From an uncultured Lachnospiraceae bacterium (GTDB taxonomy: Bacteria > Bacillota > Clostridia > Lachnospirales > Lachnospiraceae), in NCBI GenBank assembly GCA_900546325.1, contig URCR01000044.1:1-24531 (forward strand): DNA of 24,531 nucleotides, written 5' to 3'. Of the stretch, positions 7,540-13,907 are shown piece after piece (within the stretch, counting starts at the first letter, position 1; the number at the start of each line of letters is the position of its first letter). The notes under the pieces are model-generated. The model was not told the DNA's origin and searched no databases. It saw only the letters and a program-made list of their open reading frames with translations. Both the position numbers and the translations under genes were made by a program.

Positions 7540-7568
7540 ATTTTATCAGACATTGAAAAAGAAATCAA
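7540..7568 (-). promoter_or_regulatory. Promoter of the HAD-uppP operon
   Basis: The minus strand reads TTGATT (7563-7568), a 17-base spacer ending in TGA, and TAAAAT (7540-7545), an extended -10 arrangement. Transcription would start near 7533, with a leader of about 80 bases. It interleaves with the divergent plus-strand promoter at 7553-7581. Confidence 0.65.
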
Positions 7569-7581
7569 TTTGTACTATAAT
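7553..7581 (+). promoter_or_regulatory. Promoter of the SleB-like hydrolase gene
   Basis: TTGAAA (7553-7558), a spacer of exactly 17 bases, and TATAAT (7576-7581) form a near-consensus sigma-A promoter. The expected start is near 7588, and AAAGGA for the gene lies at 7618-7623. Confidence 0.8.
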
Positions 7582-7636
7582 GTAGAACAATGCGTGTCTC
7601 CGGATGCGACTTTTAAGAAAGGATCCTATAAACGCC

Positions 7637-8806
7637 ATGTATTGTTATTACAAAAAACAGTATTGTTCCATTTGTATCTGTCTTCTGTCTGTGATACTTT
7701 TTGTCTCCTTCCCCTCCTATGCGGCAGACACTCTGCCTTCCCAGGAAATGGTGGCTGCACACAGCACCCTGCTGCTTGATACCGCTCAATCACTTAGAGA
7801 AATGACTGACCAAACGGAAGAAATGAAAAAGTTACTCCTAGAAGCACAAGTTCAAGAAGCCAAACAGTATCAGTTGATGAAACTTCGAATCCAATGGCTC
7901 TATGAAACTGGTCGTACTTCCATTCTTGAGCGCCTTCTTACTGCTTCAGATTTTCCCGATTTTCTAAATCGCTCTGAGCAGATTCACAGACTCATCGAAT
8001 ACGACCGCAACAAACTTTCAGAGCTCTCAGATCTTCGGATGTCAATCGAATCAGATGCTGCACTTCTCCTTGAGCAATGCAATCTACTGTATGATTCCAG
8101 AGAGTCTTTGGCCAAACAATATGAAGAACTTCTTACTCTTTTCGCAGAAGGGAATAATTCTTCCTCAGATTTTTCTTTCTCAGAGAATCTTGATTTTATT
8201 CCGGAACTACTCACCCGCGCTGACTCACAAATTGAGGAAGGGAAAAATGCTGCCAATCAAGGAAACAATATCCTTCCACCTGCTGAAACATGGGATTTAC
8301 TAACAAACGATGATCCATCTGCTCCTCAAAAGGACTCCGATGATACTCTGCTCTCTGATTTCACAGAAAATATAGATATCAGTACAAACACAGATGGGGT
8401 ATCAGAAAATGAAAATCAAGAGGATGAAATTGCTCCTCCGCCTTTTGCGCCTCCGTCCTTCTCGATATCCGTATCGGAGAATCTTCTTCTCTCTGCGTTA
8501 GTGCAATGCGAGGTCGGTACCGAAGACTATTCTGCCATGACTGCGCTTGCCTCTTGCATCCTAAATCGGGTAAACAGTCCTCTGTTTCCGGATACAATCC
8601 GGGATGTCATCGAATCGGAACCTCTGTTTTCCTCTGTATCTGACGGAAGAATTGAATCTCTTCTTCAGGGGGAAATAGATCCAGTCTGCCAAAATGCAGT
8701 TTTTGATGCCATATCCGGCACAAACCCAATTGGGCAGTCTTTGTATTTTACACCGTCGTCCAGCGGAATGTCTGGAGTGTCTTTTGGAAATTTTACATTT
8801 TATTAA
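7637..8806 (+). CDS. Secreted coiled-coil protein with C-terminal SleB-like hydrolase domain
   Basis: This protein of about 389 residues has a signal peptide (KKQ then a hydrophobic core, likely cut after SYA), a PcsB/CwlO-like coiled coil (about 35-185), an acidic Ser/Asp/Pro-rich linker (about 190-295), and a C-terminal domain resembling SleB/CwlJ cell-wall hydrolases. In the last, ALVQCEVGTEDYSAMTAL is followed by CILNRVNSPLFPDTIRDVI; the Glu after QC fits the catalytic Glu of the family. The C-terminus GNFTFY resembles the family ending GNHxFY, but the His is replaced by Phe. Start: the ATG at 7637 has AAAGGA 13 bases upstream and gives a normal signal peptide; an upstream ATG at 7604 has no ribosome site. 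The gene is paralogous in its coiled coil to the next gene. A role in peptidoglycan remodelling during growth is likely, and the spore-specific role of SleB is not implied. Confidence 0.8.
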   Translation: MYCYYKKQYCSICICLLSVILFVSFPSYAADTLPSQEMVAAHSTLLLDTAQSLREMTDQTEEMKKLLLEAQVQEAKQYQLMKLRIQWLYETGRTSILERLLTASDFPDFLNRSEQIHRLIEYDRNKLSELSDLRMSIESDAALLLEQCNLLYDSRESLAKQYEELLTLFAEGNNSSSDFSFSENLDFIPELLTRADSQIEEGKNAANQGNNILPPAETWDLLTNDDPSAPQKDSDDTLLSDFTENIDISTNTDGVSENENQEDEIAPPPFAPPSFSISVSENLLLSALVQCEVGTEDYSAMTALASCILNRVNSPLFPDTIRDVIESEPLFSSVSDGRIESLLQGEIDPVCQNAVFDAISGTNPIGQSLYFTPSSSGMSGVSFGNFTFY

Positions 8807-8807
8807 T

Positions 8808-8836
8808 TTGCATAATTCAAAATTTTATAGTATAAT
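8808..8836 (+). promoter_or_regulatory. Promoter of the 3D-domain gene
   Basis: TTGCAT (8808-8813), a 17-base spacer and TATAAT (8831-8836) begin two bases after the previous stop codon. The gene therefore has its own start near 8843 and a short leader of about 35 bases. Confidence 0.75.
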
Positions 8837-8877
8837 AGGTAAACAAGTTATGTACTAATGTGAAAGGAAAATATGGC

Positions 8878-9984
8878 ATGAATATCAAACTAAAGCGCAT
8901 GATGCATACATTTTTAGGTTGCTCACTTGCAGTTTCCATGTATCTTCCATGCACCCATGTGTATGCTACTGACACTGTCGACAGTCTCCAACAAAAGACA
9001 AATGAGCTCTCTGGAGAGTTGTCTCAGGTAAATGAAGACTTATCTTCACTTAGCAGCGAATTAGATTTTACCATTTCTAAAGTAGAATCTACTGCCAAGG
9101 CAATTGAACTTACAAAAGTCAGTCTTGCAGACGCACAGGCAAAAGAACTTCAGCAGTACAACGATATGAAACTCCGTATTAAATATATTTATGAATCCGG
9201 AGATCTTTCTTTCCTTGAACTCCTTTTTTCCGCTGAAGATATGACCGATTTGTTGAATAAGGCCGATTTCATTCAAAACATCAGTTCTTACGATCGCAAG
9301 ATGTTAGACGAACTGCATAACACCAAAATTGAAATTGAGAATCAGCGGGCACTTCTTGAAGACGAGAAAAATGCTTTGGTCACACTTCAGACACAGCTGA
9401 ACCAGAAATGCTCTGATCTCCAGACAAAATTAGCTTCCACGAGCACGGAACTAAGTAATTATTCCGATCAGCTCTCCCGTGCAAAGATTGCAGCGGAAGC
9501 TGCTGCAAAAGCAGCCGAAGAACAACAGCGCCTTGAACAGCAACAACTTGCGCAACAACAAGAACAACAAACACAACAGGAACAACAAGAGACTGCTCCT
9601 GATTCAAGCGGTACTGAACAGCCAGTAACTCCTCCTGCGACTCCTGATCCGGAACCGCAGCAGCCAGATTCCGGCAACCAGAATTCACCTTCTGGAACAA
9701 GTCTTGGAGTGTTTAAAATTTCACACTATTGTCCTTGTCCGATTTGCTGTGGAGAATTCAGCAATGGAATTACAGCCAGCGGTACCACTGCACAGGCAGG
9801 GAGAACCATCGCTGTCGATCCTTCTTTGATTCCACTTGGAAGTTCTGTATTGATTAATGGACAAGCTTATATTGCAGAAGATACCGGTGGTGCTATCAAA
9901 GGAAATCGTATCGATGTTTTTGTCAGCACTCACAGCGAAGCTCTTGCAAACGGCGTGTATTATGCAGAGGTCATTTTGCAGTAA
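8878..9984 (+). CDS. Secreted coiled-coil protein with C-terminal 3D domain
   Basis: This is a 368-residue exported protein. A signal peptide (KLKR, hydrophobic stretch, VYA cleavage site near residue 30) is followed by a long CwlO/PcsB-like coiled coil (about 33-215). A Gln-rich stretch (about 220-245) and a Pro/Gly/Ser linker come next. The C-terminal 3D domain (about 275-368) begins HYCPCPICCG and continues AVDPSLIPLGS and EDTGGAIKGNRIDVF, giving the three conserved Asp residues. 3D domains occur in YocH/YuiC/MltA-like lytic enzymes that cleave glycan strands. The ATG at 8878 has AAAGGA nine bases upstream; a GTG at 8860 overlaps that site and is rejected. The segment QYNDMKLRIKYIYESG closely matches QYQLMKLRIQWLYETG in the preceding gene, so the two arose by duplication with different catalytic ends. 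Confidence 0.85.
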   Translation: MNIKLKRMMHTFLGCSLAVSMYLPCTHVYATDTVDSLQQKTNELSGELSQVNEDLSSLSSELDFTISKVESTAKAIELTKVSLADAQAKELQQYNDMKLRIKYIYESGDLSFLELLFSAEDMTDLLNKADFIQNISSYDRKMLDELHNTKIEIENQRALLEDEKNALVTLQTQLNQKCSDLQTKLASTSTELSNYSDQLSRAKIAAEAAAKAAEEQQRLEQQQLAQQQEQQTQQEQQETAPDSSGTEQPVTPPATPDPEPQQPDSGNQNSPSGTSLGVFKISHYCPCPICCGEFSNGITASGTTAQAGRTIAVDPSLIPLGSSVLINGQAYIAEDTGGAIKGNRIDVFVSTHSEALANGVYYAEVILQ

Positions 9985-10075
9985 TACTTATTAAAAACTA
10001 AATATTGCGAAACTTGATAATAAATAACACAAAAGAAAAGTACATAAAGTGGGAAAGTTGCATCCAACAGCTTTC

Positions 10076-10127
10076 AAAAAAGGATTCCGGAACAGATAGC
10101 TTACCGCCTCTTTCCGGAATCCTTTTT
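10076..10127. terminator. Bidirectional intrinsic terminator
   Basis: A perfect stem (AAAAAAGGATTCCGGAA with TTCCGGAATCCTTTTT) has runs of A on the left and T on the right, so it can stop transcription from the plus-strand 3D gene and from the convergent minus-strand phosphotransferase gene. The region 9985-10213 otherwise holds only a small CTGCG/CGCAG hairpin at 10153-10166. Confidence 0.9.
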
Positions 10128-10213
10128 ATATATCTTTACACTCTTCTTTCCCCTGCGTTTCCGCAGAAATCTAAGACAATATCTATATCTGACAAGCGTC
10201 CTCACTTCTATAC

Positions 10214-10969
10214 CTATTGGTAATCGAATACGTCAATCCATTTCATGAGGAAGTCCTTCTCCATCACATTCTCCTTAGATAACTGTGCCGCTGCTACAAT
10301 TGGAAGCCACTGCTGCACATACTGTTTTGCAGTGTCACTCTTTTTGCAGAATAATTTCAAATACAGATCTGCTTTCTTCTGATCCTTCAGCGCAAACAAC
10401 AGATAAGTCATCGCTGCATCTGCACTTGCATTTCCCTGGGTTGCATGTGCCCAGTCGATCACTGTCATCTTTCCGGTCTTACTTACGATCACATTGCTTG
10501 GGTTAAAGTCTCCATGACATACTTTATCATGCTTCGGCATACTCTCAAGTCTTGTGAGCAGTTCATATCTGGCTGTCGCATCCAGATCCTTCAATCCGTT
10601 GATCTGACGTGCAAGCTTATCTTTCAGCTTATTCAGAAGAGGATTCCTCTTGCTCTGTACCTGAAGCTGGAGATCTACAAAATCTTCCATATATTTCTCG
10701 AGGTTCGCAGGATCGACATTCATCATCTCTTCCAATGTCTTACCTTCTTTGCATTCAACCACGAGTGCCCATCTTCCGTCAATCTGTGTCACCTGTTTTA
10801 CTTTCGGAATATCAAGACCGGTTGCCTCTACTCTCGCAGTATTCAACGCTTCATTGAATACATTTGCTTTTGGATGTTCTTTCCCGAAGATCTTTACAAT
10901 TCCATCTTCTGTCTTATACACTTCTTTGTGTGCACGTTTTACGATTAAGTTGCTCTGCTCTAACTTCAT
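10214..10969 (-). CDS. Aminoglycoside/choline-kinase-like phosphotransferase
   Basis: This 251-residue protein of the APH (protein-kinase-like) superfamily transfers phosphate from ATP to a small molecule. The catalytic loop HGDFNPSN occupies 152-159 (Asp154, Asn159). The metal-binding Asp172 follows in VIDWAHA. The N-lobe carries VYKTEDGIVKIF, with a Lys suited to bind ATP, and a Glu-containing helix. The ATG at 10969 is preceded by AGGAGG eight bases upstream. Length and motifs fit broad families including choline/ethanolamine kinases, fructosamine kinases and antibiotic kinases; nothing indicates resistance. It has its own promoter at 11087-11115 and an approximately 110-base leader, and ends at the shared terminator. 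Confidence 0.85.
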   Translation of the reverse strand: MKLEQSNLIVKRAHKEVYKTEDGIVKIFGKEHPKANVFNEALNTARVEATGLDIPKVKQVTQIDGRWALVVECKEGKTLEEMMNVDPANLEKYMEDFVDLQLQVQSKRNPLLNKLKDKLARQINGLKDLDATARYELLTRLESMPKHDKVCHGDFNPSNVIVSKTGKMTVIDWAHATQGNASADAAMTYLLFALKDQKKADLYLKLFCKKSDTAKQYVQQWLPIVAAAQLSKENVMEKDFLMKWIDVFDYQ

Positions 10970-10984
10970 ATCGGTTTCCTCCTA

Positions 10985-11059
10985 TCATACAATTCCACTG
11001 TCATTGTTCGCAGACTGCATCTGAATTCCAAGCAAATAATCTGTAAACAAGTCGAACAT
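10985..11059 (-). CDS. Possible 24-codon leader peptide
   Basis: A short frame in the leader of the phosphotransferase gene reads MFDLFTDYLLGIQMQSANND and ends GIV before TGA, directly in front of the AGGAGG of the next gene. The upstream AAGAAGAA is a weak ribosome site. The same frame stays open further upstream through AT-rich DNA, but that part crosses the promoter and looks non-coding. The peptide has a protein-like composition. It could be a translated upstream frame coupled to the kinase gene, or chance. Confidence 0.2.
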   Translation of the reverse strand: MFDLFTDYLLGIQMQSANNDSGIV

Positions 11060-11086
11060 TTCTTCTTGTTCTGATTTGATATTGTT

Positions 11087-11115
11087 ATTATATACCTTTT
11101 CAAACGATTTGAAAA
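11087..11115 (-). promoter_or_regulatory. Promoter of the phosphotransferase gene
   Basis: The minus strand reads TTTTCA (11110-11115), a 17-base spacer and TATAAT (11087-11092). The -10 is perfect and the -35 matches four of six. This suggests the gene is transcribed separately from the mobB operon upstream, although no strong terminator after mobB is seen. Confidence 0.55.
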
Positions 11116-11160
11116 GAGTTTTTTGTATAATTTTTAACATTTTTTTGTTACTGATTTTTA

Positions 11161-11178
11161 TTGTTATTTTATTAACAA
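11161..11178. promoter_or_regulatory. Rex-like palindrome
   Basis: TTGTTA-TTTTAT-TAACAA is a perfect 6-bp inverted repeat. It departs at one defined base from the clostridial Rex operator pattern TTGTTAA-N4-TTAACAA as I know it. It lies eight bases beyond the mobB stop and about 45 bases upstream of the phosphotransferase -35. The surrounding DNA is very AT-rich, so chance is possible. Confidence 0.25.
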
Positions 11179-11186
11179 TTCGAGTT

Positions 11187-11648
11187 TCAGATTTCTCGCG
11201 CATGATATTCGCTTTCACATTTTTTTCTATTTCTTTTTTTCAAAAGTTCCAGGATCCTCTCTGCGATTTCCCCGGGAGCTGTATTTTCCTGAGGCGAGGT
11301 GCAGATATACTTCGGATAATCACTGTCTTTTAGCCCTTCGATCAGGATGATATCTGCCTCCGGAAAGAATGAAAACAGCATTTCTGCACTTATCTTCGGA
11401 ATCCGTTTCGTCACAAGAAACTGGCTTTCTGAAAAAACCGCAGTTCCGTAGGCACCAGCCTTCTGATGTTGATAGCTGTCGGTTCCAGGCACATCACTCT
11501 CAAATTCATGCCCGTCATGCTTGATCACTGCCACTTGATATCCCTTTTCGACCAGAATCGGAACAATTGCTGTGATCAGTGTCGTCTTTCCTGTATTTTT
11601 ATAACCGCTGACCGCAAAGATCACCGGCCTTACAGCATTCTCACCCAT
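11187..11648 (-). CDS. mobB: Molybdopterin-guanine dinucleotide biosynthesis protein MobB
   Basis: This 153-residue GTP-binding protein assists MobA in attaching GMP to molybdopterin. The P-loop SGYKNTGKTT occupies 14-23. The family motif IKHDGHEFESDVPGTDSYQH follows, and the Walker-B-like region IILIEGLKDSDYPKY lies further on. The ATG at 11648 is supported by GGGGGAG five bases upstream; a longer in-frame reading would lie entirely inside the preceding gene. It overlaps the MobA-MoeA gene by 19 bases, a sign of translational coupling. It ends the nine-gene operon that also encodes the molybdopterin oxidoreductase. Confidence 0.92.
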   Translation of the reverse strand: MGENAVRPVIFAVSGYKNTGKTTLITAIVPILVEKGYQVAVIKHDGHEFESDVPGTDSYQHQKAGAYGTAVFSESQFLVTKRIPKISAEMLFSFFPEADIILIEGLKDSDYPKYICTSPQENTAPGEIAERILELLKKRNRKKCESEYHAREI

Positions 11649-13477
11649 ACTTTCTCCCCCTTCTTTCTTCCTTCCCCGGTTCCCGGCGGGATCTCCAGCA
11701 GGCAGTTGCATCCATTGAGTGAACTTAAAATCCCTGAGGCATTCTGCCTTTTCCATACTACCATTCCATCTTCCCACCGCGCCCGGACAAACCGTGGCAC
11801 TTTTCCGGTCTTTTCAAAAGTTTCCGCCAGAATCCCTTCCCGGTATTCCGCCCGGTATCTCCGGCTTCCCGTCATCTTTTCCAGCACCGGAAGCACAAAC
11901 AGTTCCAGATTGACAAAAGTACCATACGGATTCCCCGAAAAGCTCAACAGCGGGATTTTCTGATAACTGCCTCCCATCACCGGAGATCCCGGCTTCATCT
12001 TTACTCCGTGAAAACAGATCTCTGCTCCAAGCAGACCGTATGTTTCCTCCACAATATCCTTCTCCCCAACCGATACACCGCCGATTGTCAGAATCAGATC
12101 TGCCGCCTGCCCGCGTGCTTTCTCTATGGAACATTTCAGACACTCTGCATCATCCTCCACTGTATCCATCCACACAACCGATACGCCCAGCTCCGCCAGC
12201 CGGCCGCATACAAGATACAGATTGGCATTATAAATTTTGCCGAAAGAAAGTCCTCTCCCCGGCTCTGTCAGTTCACTTCCGGTCGCAATGACCGCCGCCC
12301 GCACATTCCGCACAACTTTGGCATAGGGATATCCCATCGAAGCAAGCAGACCACACTCCGCCGCCCTGACTGTTTCCCCCCGCTTTAACAGACAGGTATC
12401 TGCCGGATAATCTTCTCCCTCACAGCAATAATTTTCATAGGCTTGCTGTTCCTGAAAAATGTAGATGCGATCCGGGAGTTCCTTTACATCCTCCTGCCGG
12501 ATGACCGTGTCTGCCCCTTCGGGAATCGGCGCGCCCGTCATCAGCCGCACCGCTTCTTTTGCTCCTACTGTTTTTTTCGAAACTTCCCCCGCATAAACCG
12601 TGTCGATCACATGCAGGCAGACACCGTGTTTTTCGCCTGCTCCGATGCTGTCCTCACTCCGAATCGCGTAGCCGTCAAGCGGCGATCTCGGAAACGGTGG
12701 CTGGGCATGCCTGCTGTATACATCTTCCCAGAGTGTGCGCCCGGGCAGTTTCAGAAGCGGAAGTTCCTCCCACTCAGCAATCGGCTGTACTTCCTCCAAA
12801 ATTTTTTCTACTGCTTCCTTCAGCGAAATCTTCTCCGGCCCTTTTCTTTCTATTTTGTTCAGATATGCCTGATATTGCGCTTCTGTATTGATATTGTCAC
12901 ATCCATTCCTTTCATCCTCAAAAAAGAACAGTTCTTCCCGCAGCTGTTCCAAAAGATTTTGCAGCTTATAATCTCCTCGTTCAATCTGCTGTCGGATCAA
13001 GGGCAGCATTTCCTTCGTGTAAATCCCCGGGAATGGACATATTTTTCCATTCCTTGTAAGAAAAACCGGCTTTTTCTCCCGGACCCAGTGCGCGCTCATA
13101 GCATCAGCAGATTCCCGGTCCATTTCCGGCATATCACACGGCACAAAAAAGACTGCCTGCTCCTCACAGGCAGTAAGAACACTGTAAATCCCTCCAAGAG
13201 GTCCTTTTCCCTTTTCCCTATCCTCCACAAGAGGAAATCCCTCAAAGACATTTTCCCTGGAAATTCCCTGCTTCCTCTCATACACCTCCCGGTTTTCCAC
13301 AGAAATATAAATCCTGGAAAATCCATTCAGTTTCCCGGCAATCTTCTTCCAGAACACGGTCTCTTTTACCGGCAGAAATGCCTTTTTCCTGCCGTTCATG
13401 CGGCTGTTCTTTCCGCCTGCTAAAATGCATGCTGCCACAGCCGTATCCTGCTTTTTCCTTTTCCTATTTCCACTCAT
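11630..13477 (-). CDS. MobA-MoeA fusion: molybdopterin cofactor finishing enzyme
   Basis: This is a 615-residue two-enzyme protein. Residues about 13-205 are MobA, the guanylyltransferase that makes the dinucleotide form: ILAGGKNSRMNGRKKAF at 18-34, with FFVPCDMPEMD later. Residues about 212-615 are MoeA, which inserts the metal into adenylated molybdopterin: PPFPRSPLDGYAIRSED, MTGAPIPEGADTVIRQED, the central IGGVSVGEKDIV, and SFSGNPYGTF before the C-terminal domain IV. Both halves look complete. The ATG at 13477 has GGGAG seven bases upstream and overlaps the ferredoxin gene by 14 bases. MobA makes the cofactor a bis-MGD type, which suits the oxidoreductase encoded two genes upstream. Genes for the early steps (moaA, moaC, moaE, mogA) and for molybdate uptake are not in the window. 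Confidence 0.93.
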   Translation of the reverse strand: MSGNRKRKKQDTAVAACILAGGKNSRMNGRKKAFLPVKETVFWKKIAGKLNGFSRIYISVENREVYERKQGISRENVFEGFPLVEDREKGKGPLGGIYSVLTACEEQAVFFVPCDMPEMDRESADAMSAHWVREKKPVFLTRNGKICPFPGIYTKEMLPLIRQQIERGDYKLQNLLEQLREELFFFEDERNGCDNINTEAQYQAYLNKIERKGPEKISLKEAVEKILEEVQPIAEWEELPLLKLPGRTLWEDVYSRHAQPPFPRSPLDGYAIRSEDSIGAGEKHGVCLHVIDTVYAGEVSKKTVGAKEAVRLMTGAPIPEGADTVIRQEDVKELPDRIYIFQEQQAYENYCCEGEDYPADTCLLKRGETVRAAECGLLASMGYPYAKVVRNVRAAVIATGSELTEPGRGLSFGKIYNANLYLVCGRLAELGVSVVWMDTVEDDAECLKCSIEKARGQAADLILTIGGVSVGEKDIVEETYGLLGAEICFHGVKMKPGSPVMGGSYQKIPLLSFSGNPYGTFVNLELFVLPVLEKMTGSRRYRAEYREGILAETFEKTGKVPRFVRARWEDGMVVWKRQNASGILSSLNGCNCLLEIPPGTGEGRKKGEKVWVRML

Positions 13478-13907
13478 CTGTCTTCTCCCATGTGATCGCG
13501 CCCGGATAACAGGTGCGGACACATGCTGGTTCACGCCCTTCTTTTACCCGCTCTATGCAGCCGTCACATTTTTCCATCTTTCCTGCTTTGCTAAAATGAA
13601 TTACCTGAAGCGGACAGACTTCCGCACAGCTTCTGCACCCATTACAAAGTTCCTGCTTTACGAGAATGAATCCTGTTGTTTTTTCCCTGTAAATTGCATT
13701 CTGCGGGCAGACGTCCTCGCACTTTCCACAGTGAATACAGCCCGGGCAGACTGTTTTTTCAAACGCTCCGGACGAGTCTGCCACTTTCTGAAATGCCCGG
13801 AAACTCGGCACACTTTCCTCCACATCATGATGTGCATCCAGGCAGGCTATGTGGCATGCATAGCAGCCGACACATTTTTCTTTATCAAATTTCAATCGAT
13901 ATGGCAT
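13464..13907 (-). CDS. Four-cluster ferredoxin subunit of a molybdopterin oxidoreductase (DmsB/HycB-like)
   Basis: This 147-residue electron-transfer protein carries four cysteine groups: 12/15/18/22, then 57/60/63/67 with an extra Cys54, then 88/91/94/98, and finally 114/117/129/133. Together they can hold four [4Fe-4S] clusters, as in the beta subunits of DMSO reductase-family enzymes. No signal or membrane segment is present, so it works in the cytoplasm. The ATG at 13907 has AAAGGAAG upstream and overlaps the catalytic-subunit gene by 23 bases, so the two should be made together. No membrane anchor (NrfD or DmsC type) gene follows. Electrons therefore probably go to or come from a soluble carrier such as ferredoxin, flavodoxin or a nicotinamide enzyme. 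Confidence 0.92.
   Translation of the reverse strand: MPYRLKFDKEKCVGCYACHIACLDAHHDVEESVPSFRAFQKVADSSGAFEKTVCPGCIHCGKCEDVCPQNAIYREKTTGFILVKQELCNGCRSCAEVCPLQVIHFSKAGKMEKCDGCIERVKEGREPACVRTCYPGAITWEKTDEWK

Noticed and set aside
9530..9600. Apparent short repeat (CAA/GAA triplets)
   Set aside because: It encodes the Gln/Glu-rich linker of the secreted protein; a coding low-complexity stretch, not a CRISPR or regulatory repeat.
9380..9700. Minus-strand frames rich in Val/Leu or Cys opposite the 3D-domain gene
   Set aside because: They come from the reverse reading of a Gln-rich, CAA/CAG-repeating stretch and are low-complexity artefacts.
10214..10969. Calling the phosphotransferase an antibiotic-resistance gene
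   Set aside because: Only superfamily motifs are present (HGDFNPSN, IDWA); no mobile context and no feature of a known aminoglycoside or macrolide kinase.
12443..13423. 326-codon open frame on the plus strand
   Set aside because: It is antisense to the MobA-MoeA fusion, whose motifs are complete; no start signal or family features.
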